Origin: Phytohabitans maris
GTDB lineage: Bacteria; Actinomycetota; Actinomycetes; Mycobacteriales; Micromonosporaceae
Assembly (NCBI RefSeq): GCF_031085175.1
Contig: NZ_JAVHUY010000046.1
Coordinates: forward strand, 17,990 to 81,989
Direction: 5' to 3'
DNA length: 64,000 nt
The position numbers were made by a program, and so were the translations under genes. Of the stretch, positions 60,651-64,000 are shown one piece after another (within the stretch, counting starts at the first letter, position 1; each line of letters begins with the position of its first letter). The notes below the pieces were generated by a model. It made no database searches. It saw nothing but the letters and a program-made list of their open reading frames with translations, and was not told where the DNA came from.

Positions 60651-60955
60651 CGACGGCGGGCATCAAGGGGCTACCGTTCCTGGCCCCGTACGTCGCGGCC
60701 AAGCACGGCGTCGTCGGCATCTCGCGGTCGCTCGCCAACGAGCTGGCCAAGCATCACATCCGGGTGAACACCGTGCACCCGGATGGCGTGGACACCCGAT
60801 GGTGGAAGGGCTCGGCGGCCTGGACACGCTGATCAAACGCGATCCGAACCTCGGCGGCGTCTTCGTCAACACGTACCCGGTGGAGATGGTCGACGCGCGT
60901 GACATCAGCAACGCCGTGCTGTTCCTCGCCTCCGACGCGGCGGAATCCGCCGGGG
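60614..60955 (+). pseudogene. Mycofactocin-type SDR, truncated and frameshifted
   Basis: [20 protein letters not shown] then [20 protein letters not shown] and [16 protein letters not shown] is the second half of an SDR with the YxxxK motif. A frameshift near 60800 is needed to continue with DPNLGGVFVNTYPVEMVDAR and [18 protein letters not shown]. The long insert and VNTVHPxGVDT are typical of mycofactocin-coupled dehydrogenases. The end is cut at the mftD remnant. Confidence 0.75.
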
Positions 60956-61193
60956 CAGCGACGTGCTCAAGGCGCTCGCCCTCGGCGCCCGCGCGGTCAT
61001 GATCGGTCGAGCCTACCTGTGGGGCCTGGCCGCCAACGGACAGAAGGGCGTGGAGAACGTCCTGGACATCATCCGCGGCGGCCTCGACGCGGGGCTGATG
61101 GGACTGGGCCGCTCGTCGATCGGCGAGCTACGCCCCGAAGACCTCGTCATCCCACCCGACTTCACCCGCACCCTCGGCGCGGAAAAGCCCTAG
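60952..61193 (+). pseudogene. mftD: MftD-like (FMN-dependent alpha-hydroxyacid dehydrogenase family) C-terminal remnant
   Basis: [20 protein letters not shown] then [20 protein letters not shown] and [20 protein letters not shown] is the C-terminal FMN-binding end of the MftD/lactate dehydrogenase family. The NGQ-G-V pattern suits MftD, which acts in mycofactocin maturation. Only about 80 residues remain. Its stop overlaps the convergent phosphotransferase gene. Confidence 0.72.
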
Positions 61194-62161
61194 GGGGCCT
61201 GCCACGGGCCGAGCGGTTCGCCGCGCAGCATCGTCTCGATGTCGCCGACCGCGTACGGCAGCTTGGCCCGATTGCCGGCGGACGCGCTGTGGTTCCAGTG
61301 GTCGACGGCGTGAAACAGCCGGTACACCGCAACCCGCTCGGCCCAACCGGGCGGCAGCGGCCCGTACCCGCGCAGGAACGCATCACGCTTGGCCGCGCTG
61401 TCGCGGATCGAGAAGTAGTCGGTCCTCGCGATGTCGAGCAGTGGGTCGGCGGCGACCGCGTTCTCCACGTCGACGCAACCGGTGAGCACGGTGTCGGCCA
61501 CGAGCACGTTGGCCTCGTGAAAGTCGTTGTGGCACAACACCGGTACCCGGCAGGCGGCGAACAGGTCCGCGTGCCCGCGCGCGTACACGGCGATCGCCTC
61601 CCGCAGCGCGGAGTCACCGCCCAGGTCGGCGAAGCGCTCCAGCTTCTCGGCGAACTCGGCTGCCATGTACGCCGAGTTCGTCGACCGAGGATCGTGGATC
61701 CCGGTCACGATGTAGCCCCAGGACGGGAAGCGGATCCGGTGCACAGTGGACAGCAGCCGCCCCATCTGCCCGTAGACGGGGTCGAGGTCGCCCGCGGGCA
61801 GCTCACCAACCACAGTGGACAGCGGGCCGCCCGGCAGGAGTGTCATCACCGCGAACGCGCGCTGCAACGCCGGCACACCCGCCGGCTCGACGTGCAGCAC
61901 CCGAGGAACGCGGGTCACGCCACGACGCGCCAGCAGCCGGTAGACGTACACCTCCTTGGCGAGCCGCCAACGAACCCGATCCGGATACACCTTCACGATG
62001 ACCGGGTCCACCGGACCGTCCGGCCGCACCTCGAAGACCCGCGTGACCTCCCCTCCTGCCCGTGGCACCACATCCAGGCGCGAAACAGCCGGCCAGAAGG
62101 CCTGGCGCATCGCCTCCGCCACGGCGGCCCGTAAGCCCGTATCCGGCGGCTCACCCTGCAC
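61190..62161 (-). CDS. Aminoglycoside phosphotransferase (APH)-family kinase
   Basis: About 323 residues from this GTG; a TTG at 62227 would add 22. The kinase-like fold shows [20 protein letters not shown] (ATP-binding Lys), the catalytic loop [16 protein letters not shown] (HNDFxxxN) and the metal-binding [17 protein letters not shown], where the DFE-type Asp is in CVDVEN. Such kinases phosphorylate drugs, choline or sugars; the substrate is unknown. Convergent with the mftD remnant. Confidence 0.85.
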   Translation of the reverse strand: MQGEPPDTGLRAAVAEAMRQAFWPAVSRLDVVPRAGGEVTRVFEVRPDGPVDPVIVKVYPDRVRWRLAKEVYVYRLLARRGVTRVPRVLHVEPAGVPALQRAFAVMTLLPGGPLSTVVGELPAGDLDPVYGQMGRLLSTVHRIRFPSWGYIVTGIHDPRSTNSAYMAAEFAEKLERFADLGGDSALREAIAVYARGHADLFAACRVPVLCHNDFHEANVLVADTVLTGCVDVENAVAADPLLDIARTDYFSIRDSAAKRDAFLRGYGPLPPGWAERVAVYRLFHAVDHWNHSASAGNRAKLPYAVGDIETMLRGEPLGPWQAP

Positions 62162-62245
62162 CGATACCACCGGGAATCCGCACAAGTTTGAGCCTATCCT
62201 GTTGGCACGGGCGGGTCGTCGACTCAACGCCCCAGCCGCGCGGTG

Positions 62246-64000
62246 CTACTCCAGAAGGGTGCAGATGACGGCGCCGGCGCTCATCACGTCGCCGACCTGT
62301 GCGGTGAGTCCGGTCACAGTTCCTGCTTTGTGGGCGTTGAGGGGTTGTTCCATCTTCATGGCTTCCAGGACGACGATGGTGTCGCCTTCGGCTACGGTGT
62401 CTCCGTCGGTTACCGCGATCTTGACGATGGTGCCTTGCATGGGTGAGGTGAGGGCGTCGCCGCCGGCAGCCGTGGTAGCGGTCCCGGCCCGGGCCCGGCG
62501 CGCAGCGCCGCCCCTGGTGGGGGTGGCCGCATTGGCCGTACCCGTGGAGAAGGTGGCGGGGAGGCTGACCTCGAGCCGTTTGCCGTTGACCTCGACCACG
62601 ACGGTCTCTCGTTCTTCGGCGGTGCCGGCGGTGGTGCCGCCGGCGAAGGGTGGCACGGTGTTGTCCCACTCGGTTTCGATCCAGCGGGTGTGGACGGTGA
62701 ACGGTTCGGCGGTGAAGGCGGGGTCGCGGACGATCAGGCGGTGGAAGGGCAGCGCGGTGGCCATGCCTTCCACGACCATCTCGTCGAGGGCGCGGCGGGC
62801 GCGTTGCAGGGCTTCGGTGCGGGTTTCGCCGGTGATGATGACCTTGGCCAGCAGGGAGTCGAAGTTGCCGCCGATCACGCTGCCGCCGCTGATGCCGGTG
62901 TCGACCCGCACGCCGGGGCCTTCGGGCAGGCGCAGCCTGGTCACGGTGCCGGGGGCGGGCAGGAAGTTACGGCCGGGGTCTTCGCCGTTGATCCGGAACT
63001 CGATGCAGTGGCCGCGCGGGGCCGGGTCGGCCAGCAGTCGCAGCTTTTGGCCGTCGGCGATCCGGAACTGCTCACGGACCAGGTCGATGCCGGCGGTCTG
63101 TTCGGTGACCGGGTGCTCGACCTGCAGCCGGGTGTTGACCTCCAGGAACGAGATGGTGCCGTCCCGACCGACCAGGTACTCGACGGTGCCGGCGCCGTGG
63201 TAGCCGGCCTCGCGGCAGATCGCCTTGGCCGACTCGTGGATCTGCCTACGCTGCTCCTCGGTGAGGAACGGCGCGGGTGCCTCCTCGACGAGTTTTTGGT
63301 GGCGGCGCTGTAGCGAGCAGTCCCGGGTGCCCACCACGATCACGTTGCCGTGCTGGTCGGCCAGGACCTGGGCCTCGACGTGGCGGGGCTGGTCCAGGTA
63401 GCGCTCCACGAAACACTCACCCCGCCCGAACGCGGCGACCGCCTCACGCGTGGCCGACTCGAACAACGCCGGGATCTCGTCCAGGTCACGGGCGACCTTC
63501 AGGCCCCGCCCGCCACCGCCGAACGCCGCCTTGATCGCCACCGGCAGCCCGTACCGCTGCGCGAACGCCACCACCTCATCCGGCCCGGAAACCGGGTCAG
63601 CGGTGCCGGGCACCAGCGGCGCGCCGACCCGCTGCGCGATATGCCGCGCGGTGACCTTGTCACCCAAATCCCGGATCGCCCGCGGACCCGGGCCGATCCA
63701 GGTCAACCCAGCCGCCAGCACAGCCTCAGCGAAATCAGCGTTCTCAGCCAGGAAACCATAGCCGGGATGCACCGCGTCCGCCTCCGACCTGGCCGCCACA
63801 TCCAGAAGCTTGTCGATCCGCAGATACGTCTCCGCCGCGCTGTCACCACCCAACGCGTACGCCTCGTCGGCGAGCGTGACATGCAAAGCGTCCCGGTCAG
63901 AATCCGCATACACCGCGACGCTACCCAGACCCGCATCACGACAGGCACGGATAACCCGTACAGCGATCTCGCCCCGATTAGCGATCAAAACCCTGCGCAT
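62246..64000 (-). CDS. Acyl-CoA carboxylase alpha chain (biotin carboxylase-BCCP fusion)
   Basis: 584 residues, complete from [20 protein letters not shown] at the window edge. Biotin carboxylase: [16 protein letters not shown] (ATP lid), [14 protein letters not shown] and [21 protein letters not shown] linker then leads to the biotin domain with the biotinyl Lys in [20 protein letters not shown]. It carboxylates biotin for transfer to acetyl- or propionyl-CoA by a beta chain not in the window. Length and layout match actinobacterial AccA-type alpha subunits. Confidence 0.95.
   Translation of the reverse strand: MRRVLIANRGEIAVRVIRACRDAGLGSVAVYADSDRDALHVTLADEAYALGGDSAAETYLRIDKLLDVAARSEADAVHPGYGFLAENADFAEAVLAAGLTWIGPGPRAIRDLGDKVTARHIAQRVGAPLVPGTADPVSGPDEVVAFAQRYGLPVAIKAAFGGGGRGLKVARDLDEIPALFESATREAVAAFGRGECFVERYLDQPRHVEAQVLADQHGNVIVVGTRDCSLQRRHQKLVEEAPAPFLTEEQRRQIHESAKAICREAGYHGAGTVEYLVGRDGTISFLEVNTRLQVEHPVTEQTAGIDLVREQFRIADGQKLRLLADPAPRGHCIEFRINGEDPGRNFLPAPGTVTRLRLPEGPGVRVDTGISGGSVIGGNFDSLLAKVIITGETRTEALQRARRALDEMVVEGMATALPFHRLIVRDPAFTAEPFTVHTRWIETEWDNTVPPFAGGTTAGTAEERETVVVEVNGKRLEVSLPATFSTGTANAATPTRGGAARRARAGTATTAAGGDALTSPMQGTIVKIAVTDGDTVAEGDTIVVLEAMKMEQPLNAHKAGTVTGLTAQVGDVMSAGAVICTLLE

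Overview
The window is high-GC actinobacterial DNA. Frequent GTG and TTG starts, SARP, LacI, MerR and TetR regulators, secreted CBM2 and AbfB plant-polysaccharide enzymes, IdeR-type iron boxes and an acyl-CoA carboxylase alpha chain suggest a filamentous soil actinomycete, possibly Micromonosporaceae. No rRNA or species marker is present, so the family is an inference.

Layout. 0-2.5 kb: flavin reductase, DHFR-like reductase and a two-domain VOC protein. 2.6-9.0 kb: an arabinose/arabinan operon (GH51, sugar ABC importer, a GH43 with an internal gap) divergent from its LacI-type repressor across a perfect operator. 9.1-13.3 kb: Dps, a secreted protein, and a DrrAB-like ABC exporter with its MerR regulator. 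13.3-19.6 kb: an unusual cluster encoding two related ten-cysteine peptides, a MauE-like membrane protein, a membrane-anchored thioredoxin, an ABC exporter, a type I signal peptidase and a SARP/NB-ARC regulator. Matching 11-bp-phased repeats lie before the peptide operon and the peptidase. This is the best candidate for an undescribed system. 19.6-25.9 kb: GNAT, a DUF6745-like pair, and a vanHAX glycopeptide-resistance operon with a divergent vanZ-like gene. 26.2-29.9 kb: an array of 24 tRNA or tRNA-like genes for 17 amino acids, with an HNH nuclease gene and an RtcB gene cut off just before a tRNA-Ser. Several tRNAs are non-canonical.

30-40.4 kb: MerR, TetR and LysR regulators beside short-chain dehydrogenases, methyltransferases and a PNPOx-reductase-ferredoxin fusion, plus two paralogous secreted proteins of unknown function. 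40.5-49.3 kb: secreted polysaccharide enzymes (GH5, GH11-CBM2, GH43-AbfB), a PhoX-like protein, and decayed GH43-AbfB, PL11, LysR and rarD genes. 49.4-54.3 kb: an iron-box-controlled EntE-like aryl-AMP ligase, a FAD monooxygenase and a dapB homologue, interrupted by a decayed group II intron maturase. 54.3-61.2 kb: mostly gene remnants (CoA-transferase, radical SAM, dTMP kinase, AraC, SDR, IS701, P450, a mycofactocin-type SDR, mftD) around intact usp and tetR genes. 61.2-64 kb: a phosphotransferase and a biotin carboxylase/BCCP fusion.

Two dispersed intergenic repeat families (A with three copies, B with two) link distant parts of the window. At 46.5-46.8 kb one copy of each lies directly at the broken end of a GH43 gene.
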